Source of the DNA: Abelmoschus esculentus
Taxonomy: Eukaryota > Streptophyta > Magnoliopsida > Malvales > Malvaceae
Assembly: GCA_035048815.1 (NCBI GenBank)
Contig: JAUCBN010000011.1
Location: forward strand, 19,422,001-19,486,000
DNA length: 64,000 nt
Reading direction: 5' to 3'
The notes under the pieces are model-generated. The model searched no databases. It was not told the DNA's origin and saw only the letters and a program-made list of their open reading frames with translations. Positions 23,758-35,101 of this stretch are shown here, piece after piece (the stretch's first letter is position 1; every line of letters begins with the position of its first letter). A program made the translations under genes and the position numbers.

Positions 23758-25062
23758 AGTCCCTCCTATATAGAACTTCCTGTTGGAGATTCTTGCTCTC
23801 ATAGAATCTTCGCGTTTTGACTTTCAAATAGTTTTTCCTATATAGAACCTCTTCGTTGTCAATTCTTGCTTTCATAGAATTTTTTGTTTACTTCAAAGGT
23901 TCTTCTTGTGTTGAATCTTCTAGTTGATTCTCCTCTTGAATATTGAGTTTGCTAGCTCTCCTTGCAATCTCACTTTAGCAATCATGAATTCTTCTATGCA
24001 AATCTTTTGTCGATGCTTTGTTTTCTGTTGTAGATTTCAACAGCTTTTGTAGGATCTTTACATTTCTTCTCTTAACTCTCTTCTGATTCTTGTGTTCTTG
24101 TTCCTATGGAAAAGAAAACCATAAAATGCAGGTTAGCATGCACCTAATCCTAGGGATGCCTATACTATATGATGCATGAATAATGTGTTGGTGTCTTTTG
24201 TGATCTCTGCATTTGATCAGGCGATCGTAATGCTTTCTTATCTTTCATCTCCTTTTCTGTAATAGGGTCGTCTAATCTCACGTTAAGAGTTCAAACTTCA
24301 AACATCCAGTTGTTCCCGGGTATCTTCTTGAGCTTTTATTTCTGAAAACATCTTTGAGTTTTTCTTTTTCTTTTTTTATTTTTATTTTCTTTTCTCTTTT
24401 TCTTTTTTCTCTTTTTTTCTTTTTCTTTTTTTTTCTTTTTCATTTCCACTAATAAGTTGATCTCCAAATGGTGTCTGCTTGTTGTTGCCCCATTTTGGTG
24501 TGCTTTACAGTTTTGGCATTTCAAAATTTTGCGCGAGTGCTTTCTGTTGCCTGGGATTCTCCTTGTGATTAATTCTTTTTCCTGCATCACCTATACCTCA
24601 TAGGGTAAAACTGTAGCAAAGTAATATCAAGAAATCTTTTGTTTGATGTAATTTTATGTTAACCTGAAAAATGAATGATAATTCCTAGAAAAAATATATG
24701 TAATACGAATATATTATATTCAAAACATCATGGCAAACATGAGATTTTTCAAAAGATGACAAAAACAATACAGAGTCTTAAACATTTCACTGTATGAATG
24801 ACATATGGATCCATGTTGACGATAGCTTCCTTTCCCCTGGTCCTGTCACTGTGTCTGAGAGGGTTTGCTCATTGGATGCCAATTCCCAAATGGATTCGAA
24901 CCGCCCTTTACGGGTTTTCAACTCGATTTCTTTGTTGGTTTCAAGAAGCCCTTTTTGGGTTTTCCTCTTGAACTTTCTTTTATTTTCTTCTCTTTTTTTT
25001 CTTTTTTCTTTTTTCTTTTAATTTTTTCATTTTCATTTTTTTTACTTCTTCATTTTTCTTTT
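23758..25062 (-). other. 3' untranslated region of the minus-strand Tat/Ogre element
   Basis: Between the pol stop (25,063) and the junction with chromovirus B there is no coding region. It holds two long T/C-rich tracts (about 24,356-24,440 and 24,985-25,065; A/G-rich on the element's sense strand) and a two-copy ~80-bp imperfect repeat starting 'cctatatagaac' at about 23,765 and 23,838. No 3' LTR matching 35,102-37,138 is present, so the element's 3' end is deleted. Confidence 0.5.
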
Positions 25063-26428
25063 TCAAGCGTAGTACTTTTTAACCGAGTCTGAGTTTATTG
25101 GGTTACTCAATTCGCGTCCATCCATTTTGGCTAGGATTAACGCTCCTCCAGAAAAGGTCTTTTTAACTACGTACGGCCCTTCCCAATTTGCATCCACTTC
25201 CCACGGAAGTCTTTCTGCATGGGCAAGATCCTTTTCAATACCAGATCTCCCTCTCGAAATTCTCTGGGCTTGACCTTCTTGTTATAGGCCTGTATCATCA
25301 TACTTTGATACATCTGACCATGACAGATGGCCTTCAATCTTTTATCTTCAATGAGGTTAAGCTGATCATATCTAGCCTGTACCCATTCAGCTTCATCCAA
25401 CTTTACTTCATTCAAGATTCAGAGTGATAGAATCTCCATTTCTATCGGTAATACTACTTCTGTACCATACACCAGAGAGTACGGAGTTGCCTCTGTCGAT
25501 GTACGTACCGACGTTCTATAGGCAAATAAAGCAAACGGTAACTTCTCATGCCAATCTCTGAAAGTTTTCGTTATCTTCGCTATGACCTTCTTGATGTTTT
25601 TATTTGCTGCTTCCATTGCCCCATTCATCTTAGGACGATAAGTGGTGGAGTTGTGATGTGTTATCTTGAATTGCTCACACACTTCTGTAATTATTTTATT
25701 GTTTAGATTGGAAGCATTATCGGTGATGATTCTCTCTGGTAAGCCATATCGGCAAATGATTTCCTTCTTTATAAACTTGCAAATTGTCGATCTCGTGATG
25801 TTGGGATAAGAGGCAGCCTCAACCCATTTGGTGAAGTAATCAATGGCCACCAAGATAAAATGGTGCCTATTGGATGCTACTGGATGAATCTGCCCAATGA
25901 CATCCATTCCCCACATTGCAAAGGGCCATGGTGAATTCATGGTATGCAACGGTGACGGAGGAGAATGAATCTTATCAGTATATATCTGGCACTTATGGCA
26001 TTTCTTGGCATAACTGATACAATCTACTTCCATAGTCAACCAATAATACCCATACCTCATAATTTTTCGAGCCATCGGAAGCCATTGGCATGTGTCCCAC
26101 ATAAACCATCATGCACTTCTTCGAGGATCTTCTTAGCTCGTTGGGCATCGACACATCTTAACAACACCTGGTCTTTGCCCATCTTGTACAAAACTTCTCC
26201 ATCTAAAACGTACCCCGTTGTCAATCTTCTGAGGGTTTTCTTATCATTTTCGCTTATTCCTTCAAGATAAGTCTGGCACTTGACATATTGCAGGATATCA
26301 TAATACCATGGTTTACCATCTACTTCTTCTTCCAAGTTGCAATAATAAGTCGGTACTTCAAAAGTCTGCATTTCCGCTTTTGTGATGGCTTTAAACATGG
26401 CGGCTAAAGTAGCTAGAGCGTCTGCCAT
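25063..26428 (-). pseudogene. Tat/Ogre integrase (broken, catalytic triad intact)
   Basis: On the minus strand the zinc-binding region ends with 'CHKCQIYTDKIHSPPSPLH'. The core follows: 'WGMDVIGQI' (Asp), 'RIITDNASN' (Asp) and 'MNGAMEAANKNIKKV' (Glu). The C-terminal part has 'FREGDLVLKRILPMQKDF' and finishes 'NWEGPYVVKKTFSGGALIL' ... 'VKKYYA' with TGA at 25,063. Stops occur near 26,055 and 25,417, with a frame change near 25,170. All three catalytic residues remain, so decay has come mainly through nonsense changes. Confidence 0.75.
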
Positions 26429-26770
26429 CTAATTGTCTTCTCTCTGAAGATAAGTGAAACTAATCTTTTCAAATCTTTTGATCAATTCCTGAATCAAATC
26501 GTAGTATCTGATCAATCTAGGGTCCCTTGTTTCCCATTCTCCGCGGAGCTGATAAATAACCAGCGATGAATCCCCAAAGACTTGAAGAATTTTGACTTTT
26601 CTCTCGGTGGCTCCATATAATCCCATAACACAGGCTTCATACTCGGCTATGTTATTCGTACAAAAGAACTTCAGTCTGCTTGTGAAGGGAATATAAACAT
26701 TATCTGGAGAGATCAACATCGCACCTATTCCATGCCCCAGTGCGTTAGATGCTCTGTCAAAATATAATTT
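26429..26770 (-). pseudogene. Second (archaeal-type) RNase H of the Tat/Ogre element
   Basis: The frame encodes an extra RNase H downstream of the usual one: 'YFDRASNALGHGIGAML' (Asp), 'NNIAEYEACVMGL' (Glu), 'VFGDSSLVIYQLRGEW' (Asp) and, after a stop at 26,429, 'MADALATLA' with the last Asp. A second, archaeal-like RNase H is a known hallmark of the plant Tat lineage and supports the lineage call. Stops at about 26,770 and 26,429 break it. Confidence 0.75.
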
Positions 26771-28196
26771 TTATGACTCCTCCTCCAGGATGGTTTCTTC
26801 TTCTGTTGCAATATAAATCAGTTCCTCGTCTGAAAAGTTAAAATTCAACGACTGGTACTCTATTGAAGCTCGACTTGCTAGGAAATCAACGATAGCACTT
26901 TCTTTTATCGCTTTCTGACTCACGTAAATAATAACAAATTCAGATAACAACATTTGACAATGAGCCATCTTTCCAGTCAACGTCAGTGCTTCCATCAAGC
27001 ATTTCAACGGATCCAACTTTGATATCAACCAGGTTGTATGGTATAACATGTATTGCCTGAGTCTCTTGGCAGCCCACACTAAAACACAACATAGCTTCTG
27101 AATGGGCGGATATCGAGTTTCGCAATCCGTGAACTTTTTGCTCAAGTAATAAATGACTCTTTCTTTCTTTCCGGAATCATCATGTTTCCCTACACCCCAT
27201 TGAATTCTCATAAATTGTCAAATATAAGATCAAAGGTTTGCCCAGTACTGGTGGCACTAGGATCGGAGGATTCGTCAAATACTTTTTAATCTTCTCAAGA
27301 GCCTCTTGGCACTCCTCATTCTAAACTCCTGGATTATTCTTTCGGAGTAGTCTAAAAACAGGATCACACTTGTCGGTCAATTGAGAAATGAATCGAGATA
27401 TGTAGTTTAATCTCCCTAAGAATCCCCGAACCTCTTTCTGTGTTTGAGGTGGCGGAAGATCTTGAATTGCTTTCACTTTATCTGGATCAATCTTTATTCC
27501 TCTTCTACTAACCACAAATCCAAAGAGTTTCCCAGACGTTACCGCAAAGGTGCACTTGGTGGGATTGAGCTTCAACTAATACTTTCTCAATCTTTGGAAT
27601 AGCTTATGTAAGTTCTGGATATGCTCCTCTTCTGTGCGAGACTTAGGAATCATATAGTCTATGTACACCTCGATTTCTTTATGCATCATATCATGGAAAA
27701 GAGTCACCATCGCTCTTTGATAAGTTGCCCCAGCATTTTTGAGTCCAAACGGTATTACTCTATAACAAAACGTTCCCTATTCTGTCACGAACGTCGTCTT
27801 TTCCATATCTTCCGAATGCATCTTTATCTGGTTGTACCCTGAAAAACCATCCATGAATAAGAACCATGAATGCCCCGCGGTATTGTCAACCAGGGTATCA
27901 ATATGAGGCAAAGGGAAATTAACCTTCGGGATGGCTCTATTAAGATCCCGGTAATCGATGCACATGCGTACTTTCCTATTCTTTTTTGGCACAGGAACTA
28001 TATTCGCAACCCATTCAGGGTATTTTGCAACTTTTAGAAAACCAGCATCAAACTGTTTCTTCACTTCTTCCTTGATTTTCAACAACATGCCGGGTCTCAT
28101 TCTTCTAAGCTTTTGCTAGACTGACTTACATTCAGGCTTCTTCGGTAACTTGTGCACCACAATATCTGTATTTAATCTAGGCATATCCTGATAGGT
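26771..28196 (-). pseudogene. Tat/Ogre reverse transcriptase and first RNase H (RT box lost)
   Basis: RT reads on the minus strand from about 28,196: 'FDAGFLKVAKYPEWVANIVP', 'RKVRMCIDYRDLNRAIPK', 'FMDGFSGYNQIKM' and 'VIPFGLKNAGATYQRAMV'. The catalytic box that should be Y-V-D-D reads 'VYIDYMIPKS' at about 27,640-27,670, so one Asp is Tyr. The thumb ('LNPTKCTFAVTSGKLFGF') and connection ('PPPQTQKEVRGFLGRLNYIS') follow, then a degraded RNase H ('VIYYLSKKFTDCETRYPP', 'LPIQ'-type context). Stops lie near 28,110, 27,777, 27,576 and 27,321, and a frameshift near 27,215. Confidence 0.8.
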
Positions 28197-28489
28197 TCAA
28201 GCAAACACATCCTTGAACTCTTGCAGCAGGGAAATCAAATCATGTCTAATCTGGGGCGAGAATGTAATGCCGATCTTTACTTCTCTTTTGTCTTCATCAG
28301 TCCCTAGATTGAGAGTTTCCAATTCCTCCTGGTGGGGAAACATATGTTTTTCTTTGTTTGCCATCAGTCTCACTAATGCATCAGGGACTTCATAATCTGT
28401 ATCTTCTTCATCTATTTCCGTCGAACATAGAGGTTTCAAAAAGTCTACCTCAAGGTCGGATCCATAGTCATTCACATAGTCAATTGCAA
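28197..28489 (-). pseudogene. Tat/Ogre pre-RT linker after the intron
   Basis: The frame 'DLAIDYVNDYGSDLEVDF' to 'LISLLQEFKDVFA' is the acidic linker that precedes RT in this lineage. A TGA at 28,197 replaces an expected Trp. The upstream end meets a plausible splice acceptor (tatatatag) at about 28,490. Confidence 0.6.
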
Positions 28490-28677
28490 GATCTCTATAT
28501 ATAAAGAGGCAAATATATATATATATATATTTGGATAAAAATGAATGTTATTTGGATGCGAAAAGAATTGGGTAAATTATGTGCAAAAAATGAAAGTTGG
28601 GAAACGTTTGTCATTTAATGTACATAGAAAATATACTTTTCATTATAAAAGTAGGTTAACATAGTGGCCCTTTTACA
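28490..28677 (-). other. Likely intron between protease and RT parts of the Ogre element
   Basis: On the minus strand the segment starts 'gtaaaaggg', is very AT-rich, contains a (TA)n run and ends 'cctctttatatatag'. It separates the PR-containing reading frame from the RT-containing one. Ogre elements are known to carry an intron at this place. The exact donor is inferred, and a stop at about 28,724 lies upstream of it. Confidence 0.5.
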
Positions 28678-28726
28678 AAAGATCCCTAATGCTTGCAGGC
28701 AAAAGCAAAGGGGTTAGTTCAGGACA

Positions 28727-29983
28727 TTACTCTGCTTTAGTCCTAGTAACTATAGGCAGGTCCACTGTACTCCAGTTGTTAAGTGATTCTCCTGGCACAC
28801 AAGGACGAATCCCAACTAAAAACTTGTTGGTACCTTCCTCATCAGATACCATGTTGATGAACATTCCTTCCAAAGACTCATCGAACATTTCTTCATTGTA
28901 GAGCTCCTCATTCTCCTGGTTAGCTTCTTGTACACTCTGTTCAATATTGATAATCCCACCGGATACAAAATAATTCTCAAAAGACATCAAAAGTCTCCCT
29001 AGAGAAAATCTTCTTCTCAGCTTGGCCCTCCTTCTTTATTCCCTTCTTCTGAACATACTGGGCTAGTAACCCAGTCTGTACCAATCTTTCTTGAAAACAA
29101 CTGCTCTTGGGTGGAGAGTTCCCTGTAAATTTTTTCCCAGACCTCTTCCTGTCTTAGCTCCTCGTCCCAAAGTCTGATAAACAACCATTTTAGTATTATT
29201 GGATAATCTTGGGGTTGGGATCTTATCCCCTTCCGCAACAAAGGTTGCATTCACAAACTCCAATGCTCTAAATGAGCACTCCACTGCACTCTCATTAGGT
29301 GAAATATACGGGGTATCAATAGTTACAGAGGCGATAATAGCTTCTTCTACATTAATATTGACCAACTTGCCTTCAATAACAAACTTCAACTTCTGGTATA
29401 GCGATGAGGGAACAGACCCGGCCGAGTGAATCCACGATCTTCCAAGTAAACAGTTATACATCGGCTTTATGTCCATAACAACAAAATCAATTACATACTC
29501 AGTTGGCTCAATCAACAAGGGCACCTCGATTCTTCCTACCATATCCCTCTGATTTCCATCAAAGGCTCTTACCGAACTGTGACATGGCTTTACATGTGAA
29601 CTATCTACCGGTAGCCTCAATAGGGTGGCTAATGGTAGTACATTAAATGCTGATCCATTATCCACAAGCACGTCGTGCAACACATATCCCTTGTAGTGTG
29701 TGGTGATGTTTAGCGCCTTGGTAGAGCCCATTTCGCCATCAGGGATTTCGTCATCACTGAACGTGATATAATTATCCGCAGCAATATGGCCAACAATCCG
29801 ATCCAATTTGGATACAAAAATATCATCTGGTACAAATGTTTCATTTAACACTTTCATTAGTGCTTTGCGGTGTTTTTCCGAGTTCAACAGTAACTCCAAC
29901 ACGGAAATTCTGGCTTGTTGTTGACGAAGTTGTTCCACAATATTATACTTACTGTGTTTCAAAAATTTTAGGAATTCATGCAC
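28727..29983 (-). pseudogene. Tat/Ogre protease with G-patch-like tail
   Basis: The longest open frame of the element (306 codons, 29,983-29,063) carries the aspartic protease: 'VLVDNGSAFNVLP' with D-N-G, then 'CLLGRSWIHSAG'. After the protease, 'GRGAKTGRGLGKNLQG' is a Gly-rich G-patch-like motif common in this lineage, possibly for RNA contact. A frame change near 29,063 leads to an acidic tail (28,990-28,727). The protease would cut the Gag-Pol polyprotein. Confidence 0.75.
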
Positions 29984-30320
29984 TTGTGCCTCAGTTACAG
30001 GCTCATTTATTTTCTGAGGCGGATCTTCTCCAAAAATATTCTAAGGTTCAACATTTCCTTCCTTACCTACTTCAGCTTCCACGGAGTTCGAGGCATCTGG
30101 TGGGTTACACCGCCCACTCTGTGTAAAATGCCCCATATCGTTGACATCTTCGATTTCTTTAACCTCCTCTTTCTGCGAGGAGTCTCCTCCAACTGGTACT
30201 TCTTCTCCTTGCATCTTGGGTGTGGAAACAATGGCAGCATAATTCCACGGGACCCTTTTGCATGTTTTTAAATGGGAAAGGAGCAGGAGGCGCGATTATT
30301 AATACGGGTAACTTTCCTTT

Positions 30321-32128
30321 TCACATGTGGGAGGTGTTGTCCTCCTTTCTTCCCACTGATGCCACGAACGGTCTTGCAGCACTGTACTTGATGTCTGAAC
30401 TTTCAGATGCGCATACGTCCATCAACTTCCTCTCTTCAGTTTTCTCAAAAAATTCAATCTCTTTATTATCCATCAATTTTTGAACCAACAGTTTGAACTC
30501 TTCATAATTCTGAACTTCATGGCCTACTTCCTGGTGGTATTCACAGTAAGGATTGCATTCTTCTCTGGTTACTTTCATTCTCCTTTCTGTCATATTCGCC
30601 TCGCATAACTATTGAAAGACTCATTTTAGGGGAGACTTCACTTCCGTCACACTTCTTTTAACTCTTCTGCTATTTTCATCTTCAATTACATTCACGTTGT
30701 GTCCTCAAATTTCAGAATCCCTATATTTATCAGATTCTAAACAACTTTCATAAAAGTGATGCAATTTTCTGTAGAATACCCCGGTACACCAGCATGGTAA
30801 TCACAATGGGCCTTTTCATCATACCAAGCTGGAAAAGAGGGTTTGAAAGGAGTAACATGGTATGGTCGTACCAGATCTGCTTTATATAACTGAGCATACA
30901 GCTCAGCTTAGGGTATCGGCAAAGGGGTAAAAGAGATCTTCTCCCTTTCCCTTTTTGGAGCACTCTCATCTCTCTTCTTTGAATTCTGCGTGTTTCTAGT
31001 GGAAGTCTGCGATTGAGTGATGGTAAAATTTGCGGGGGTATTATAAGCACTCGCGGTATTCACCTCGTTATCTTTCCTTTGGTAGGACTTTCGGGTGTTA
31101 TCCCTGACATCAATTCTTCCATTTTTTATCGCTATCTCAATCGATTCACCTATTCTGATGAGATCAGCAAAGCTCTGAGCGGTATTGTTTAACAGGCGAT
31201 CGAATAATGCCCCCTTTAAAGTATTTACGAACAAAGGAGTAATTTCGTGCTCCAAGATCGGCGAGTGGATTTTTGCTGCAACATTGCGCCACCTTTGGGC
31301 ATACTGGCGCAAAGATTCATTCTGATGTTGCTCCATTGTTTCCAACATAGCCCTACTATGGGTCATGTCCGACACGTGCTTATAATGTTCAGTGAAAGCT
31401 TTAGAAAGGTCCTTCCACGTCTTAATATGGTCTCGACTGAGCTACGTATACCATCGCATTGAAGACCCCGTCAAACTTTCCTGAAAGCAATGGATCAATA
31501 ATTTTTCATTCTTTACAAATGGTGTCATCTTCCTGCAATACATGGTGATGTGAGCCGACAGACATGTAGTTCCGTCATATTTGTCAAAATCTGGCGTCTT
31601 AAACTTCAGCAGGAGTATTAAATCTGACACGAGGCTTAAGTCATTAGCCTCATTTCCTTGTTCACTTATTCCCAAGGAAGCCTTAAGTTGTTCTGCAAAG
31701 AGACGAAATTATTCTTCGCGTTTACTTTCCACTTCAGTTCTAATTTTTTCCACCAAATCCAGGTTTGGTATTTCCTCATCCTATAATGTATCCAGGTCAA
31801 TCGAATGCTTCATGGTCGCTCCTTCTGGCTGGCTAGCAGATGCTTCCATAGTATTGAAGTATACTCTCTTTTGAGGTGTCGATGTTTCAGTTTGAACCTT
31901 AACATGAGACGCTATAGTGGTATCCTCTTGTTCCTCGGTAAAGTCTTTTGTGGCTTTTCCTTTGCGCAATAGTGCAGTAATTTGAGCCAAGATCGTTGTT
32001 TGAACTTGGGAAATATGTTGACTGATATTTCGATTGATACTTTGTTTAGCTTGATCAATGCGAGATTCGAGATCCTTTTGTCCTTGTTCCAAATTGGACA
32101 CTCTATCCTCCATGATCTTAGTCTTCAA
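30321..32128 (-). pseudogene. Tat/Ogre gag (broken)
   Basis: On the minus strand an N-terminal coiled-coil ('RVSNLEQGQKDLESRIDQAK', 32,110) leads to the gag core: 'KTPDFDKYDGTTCLSAHITM', 'SRAMLETMEQHQNESLRQYA' and 'LFVNTLKGALFDRLL'. A basic linker follows ('KKRDESAPKREREK'). Two Cys/His blocks near the end, 'HCDYHAGVPGYSTENC' and 'CNPYCEYHQEVGHEVQNYEE', resemble the atypical zinc knuckles of Ogre gag. Stops at about 31,782, 31,442 and 30,908 and a frame change near 30,750 break it. Confidence 0.75.
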
Positions 32129-32346
32129 TCGTGTACCGTAGCGGTGCGAAATGTTTTCGAGTTGGATTAAAATTTTGTCATGATATGCACACGATTAATT
32201 AATTCACTTTAATAATATATTCAAATATATATCATTTAATGTTATGATGCAATGAATGCAATGGAGGTGTTGATTCTTAGATAACATCAAAAAGAGTTTC
32301 ATTAAGATAAAGAGGTCCCGATTATAAAAAGTGGTCATAACACTAA

Positions 32347-34521
32347 TTACAGATAGCGGTTGTCCTCTATGCCTAAAACCTCTATTTGCTGAAGTAGCCT
32401 GTAGACACGAAATCCTAGTTGAGTCTCCGGACTGACACGCTCCCTAAGCTCGTGAGCTTCTACTGCAAGGTCCTGGATAAAGTGAGTCACTCCTCGCGCT
32501 TGTTGCATAATCTCCCTCATTGCACGACGTTGATCGCGAATCAGCTGTCCAGCTTGTTGTAGTCTATATATTATTCGGCTATTATCTCCCTGCAATGCCC
32601 CTTCAAAAGAAACCAATCTCTCTCTACAGTCCTAAAGTGCATTCTTGAGCTTAGTGACCCTCTCTTTCAGCATCTCATTTTCATTTTGCGCAAAACTTAA
32701 GGTAGCGGCATAGTCCTGATCATAGTATCCCTGCAAAAGTTCATCCATTCGTGTAACTTGAACTTCGTAATCTTCATTCTGTGAAACCAACGCTTAATTA
32801 TGGGATTGACTGACGGTTAATTCTTGGGTAAGTGTTTCTAATTCTCGGGTTTTTTCTTCGTCCAATTTTCGACTTGCTTCATACTTCCGAGCATAATAAT
32901 CGGCTCTCTTTCTTTCTTTCAAAAGTTTACCCGTTAACTCCTTGGCAGTGGCATTCAAACTGTTCCTGCACAGGTTCTGTTTCAACTCCTTCCAATCTTC
33001 CTTTAACTCTTCATGATCTCTTTCCAGTATCACCTTTTGTTTCAGAACATCTTTTCCTCTCTGTTTGTATTTTTCCACATCGAGTGATGTCAGGTAACTT
33101 GTTGAATCTAACTCCGAAATACGCTTCTCTAAAGCTCGGACCTCCTTCTTATGCGCTCGCCTAGATTTCTCTAAGTCAGAAGGGGCATCTTCCATGTGTT
33201 GATCCATCGAGCGAGCATTCTGCTGGTTCCCACATAGGATAACATCATTAGTTCTGGTAACCCTCTATTGGTCATAGTTGGAAGTAAATGGTGCGTCATA
33301 AATTTTAACCATGTAAAGATTTTTCCAGGCTCTACTCATTTTCCTGATCTCCCTCTTATAACTGTCTCCTTGATACGCAAAATTTGATTCTTTCAAACCT
33401 TGGGTTGCCACGATGAATTACATTGATCCGAATTGTCGAGAAACGAGTAACGGGCAATATCCGATTCCACCCCAAATGCCTGGCAAAGGTACCCAGTCGT
33501 ATTCTCCACATCGATAAAAAAACTCACTTACGATCAGCCATGGTACCTTCCAATTGATTGTATAGTCTTGGAGGTCTTGAAATCCCGCTATCCACTGGTC
33601 TCCGTTCATGGCTTCTGCTTGGTATTCTTTCAAGAACATTTTTAACGGAGAAAAAGTAGTAAGACACATCTGATAGGAAAACTTCAAGTTCCATAAGTGG
33701 CTTCGGATTCAAACTTCGAGCAATGGTACACATCCCAGAAATCTACCTTCACCCATCTTCCAGAAGGCATTCAATGATCGAAATGTTTCGGCCAAAATTG
33801 CAGGTACCGGGTTGACATTCTTCTCAAGCTTGTCAAATAAATCAGTTACTGCATAATCTATGTGCCCCAGAACCTTTGGAAAGATGACCATACCATAGAT
33901 GTCGTAGGCTAACAAATACCTCTTCTTAGGTAGATCTAGATGACGGAGGATCAGGTCACGAATATGTGTCCAGGCGATGCAATCAGTTTTGCCTTTCTTT
34001 ATAATTTTACCTCGGACCCATTCTTTGCTCATTCTGGTAACATTCATCAAGATTTCACCAAAAGATGGAGGATCTCTCGGTTCGAGGTAAACCGTTTCTG
34101 TCTTAATTCTTGGACAGTTAAGGAGAGCTATATATTCTTCAATAGTGTGAGTCATATCAATCTTTCCGAAATTGAAACAACAGTACCCGAGGTTCCAAAA
34201 TCGAGTCAAGGCTCAGAACATACGGGCATCGGTCTTGACCTTCAATAGGAGTCCAATATCGCCGAATTCTTGTTGAAATGCTTCTTTTCCATCTGGATCA
34301 AAGTTTTTCCATATTTCTTTCAATTCATCGAGCTTGTTCTATTTTGAAACAATCAAGGTGGCCTCCACAATCTCTGAGGCATGATCATACGATAAGCTAT
34401 TTCCCTTTTCCATTTGAAGGCGTTCGGACCACCCCCATACTATAGCGTTAGCACTTTTGTTCATACAGAATCTCTCACCCATAATTGATCGTCTTCTTGA
34501 ATGTACCTTTGAATCAAACAC
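32347..34521 (-). pseudogene. Tat/Ogre ORF1: plant mobile domain plus coiled coil (broken)
   Basis: ORF1 lies upstream of gag in this lineage. The minus strand gives 'SIMGERFCMNKSANAIVWGW', then the plant mobile domain: 'FWNLGYCCFNFGKIDMTHTI', 'EWVRGKIIKKGKTDCIAWTH' and 'YGMVIFPKVLGHIDYAV', later 'NWKVPWLIVSEFFYRCGEYD'. Below 33,207 comes a long charged helical region ('HKKEVRALEKRISELDS', 'LETLTQELTVSQ', 'ENEMLKERVTKLKNAL') predicted as coiled coil, ending at 32,347. Stops occur at about 34,339, 34,210, 33,418 and 32,794. The mobile domain is shared with plant host proteins; its role in the element is unknown. Confidence 0.7.
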
Positions 34522-35080
34522 CTATGCATGAAATGATATGCAAAATGAATGCAAAAAGAAAAGGAAAAAGAAACAAAATAAACACGAAAAAAGAAATGCG
34601 TTAGTATAATTAATTCACGAAATTAAAAATAAAATTAAATAATAAACAATAAATAAACGCATAAAAGGAACACAATATAACAGGGTAAATATTAATAAAC
34701 GAAGACTTAAAGGGTAATTCTAAACGGGCAGCATAAAGACATAATTTCGATCAGGTAGGCTTCTAAGGTTCATTATATGCGTTTCTGGTTCTAAAGTAAA
34801 CGGTATCCGAACTATCGCTGAGGATATTGATTCGGGGGAATACGGCCCTTAGTTATACGGGGGTGAGAACCCCATGAAATATAAGGACTAAAATTCCGAA
34901 AATGAATTACGATACTATACGGAGGTAAAGACCTCATAAAGCGAAGCAATCATTCACTTAAGGGTTCTTAATCTAATGCAAATGGAAATTAAAAATTAAT
35001 TTAATTAAAATTTTATATTTTCTTAAAAATTACGATACGAACCAAACCAAGGCTTAACTCCGTTTTAAAACAAAAATTGT
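34522..35080 (-). other. Leader between PBS and ORF1 of the minus-strand Ogre element
   Basis: No coding potential. It contains words in common with the plus-strand leader at 6,480-6,780, read in the opposite direction. Confidence 0.4.
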
Positions 35081-35099
35081 GTCACCAGCAGAGTCACCA
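35081..35099 (-). promoter_or_regulatory. Primer binding site of the minus-strand Ogre element
   Basis: The minus strand reads TGGTGACTCTGCTGGTGAC, close to the tRNA-Arg-type primer site of Ogre/Tat elements. It lies directly inside the LTR end at 35,102. Confidence 0.75.
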
Positions 35100-35101
35100 T
35101 C

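Noticed and set aside
24336..24590. 84-codon Lys-rich minus-strand frame
   Set aside because: Its Lys/Glu run is simply the A/G-rich tract of the Ogre 3' UTR.
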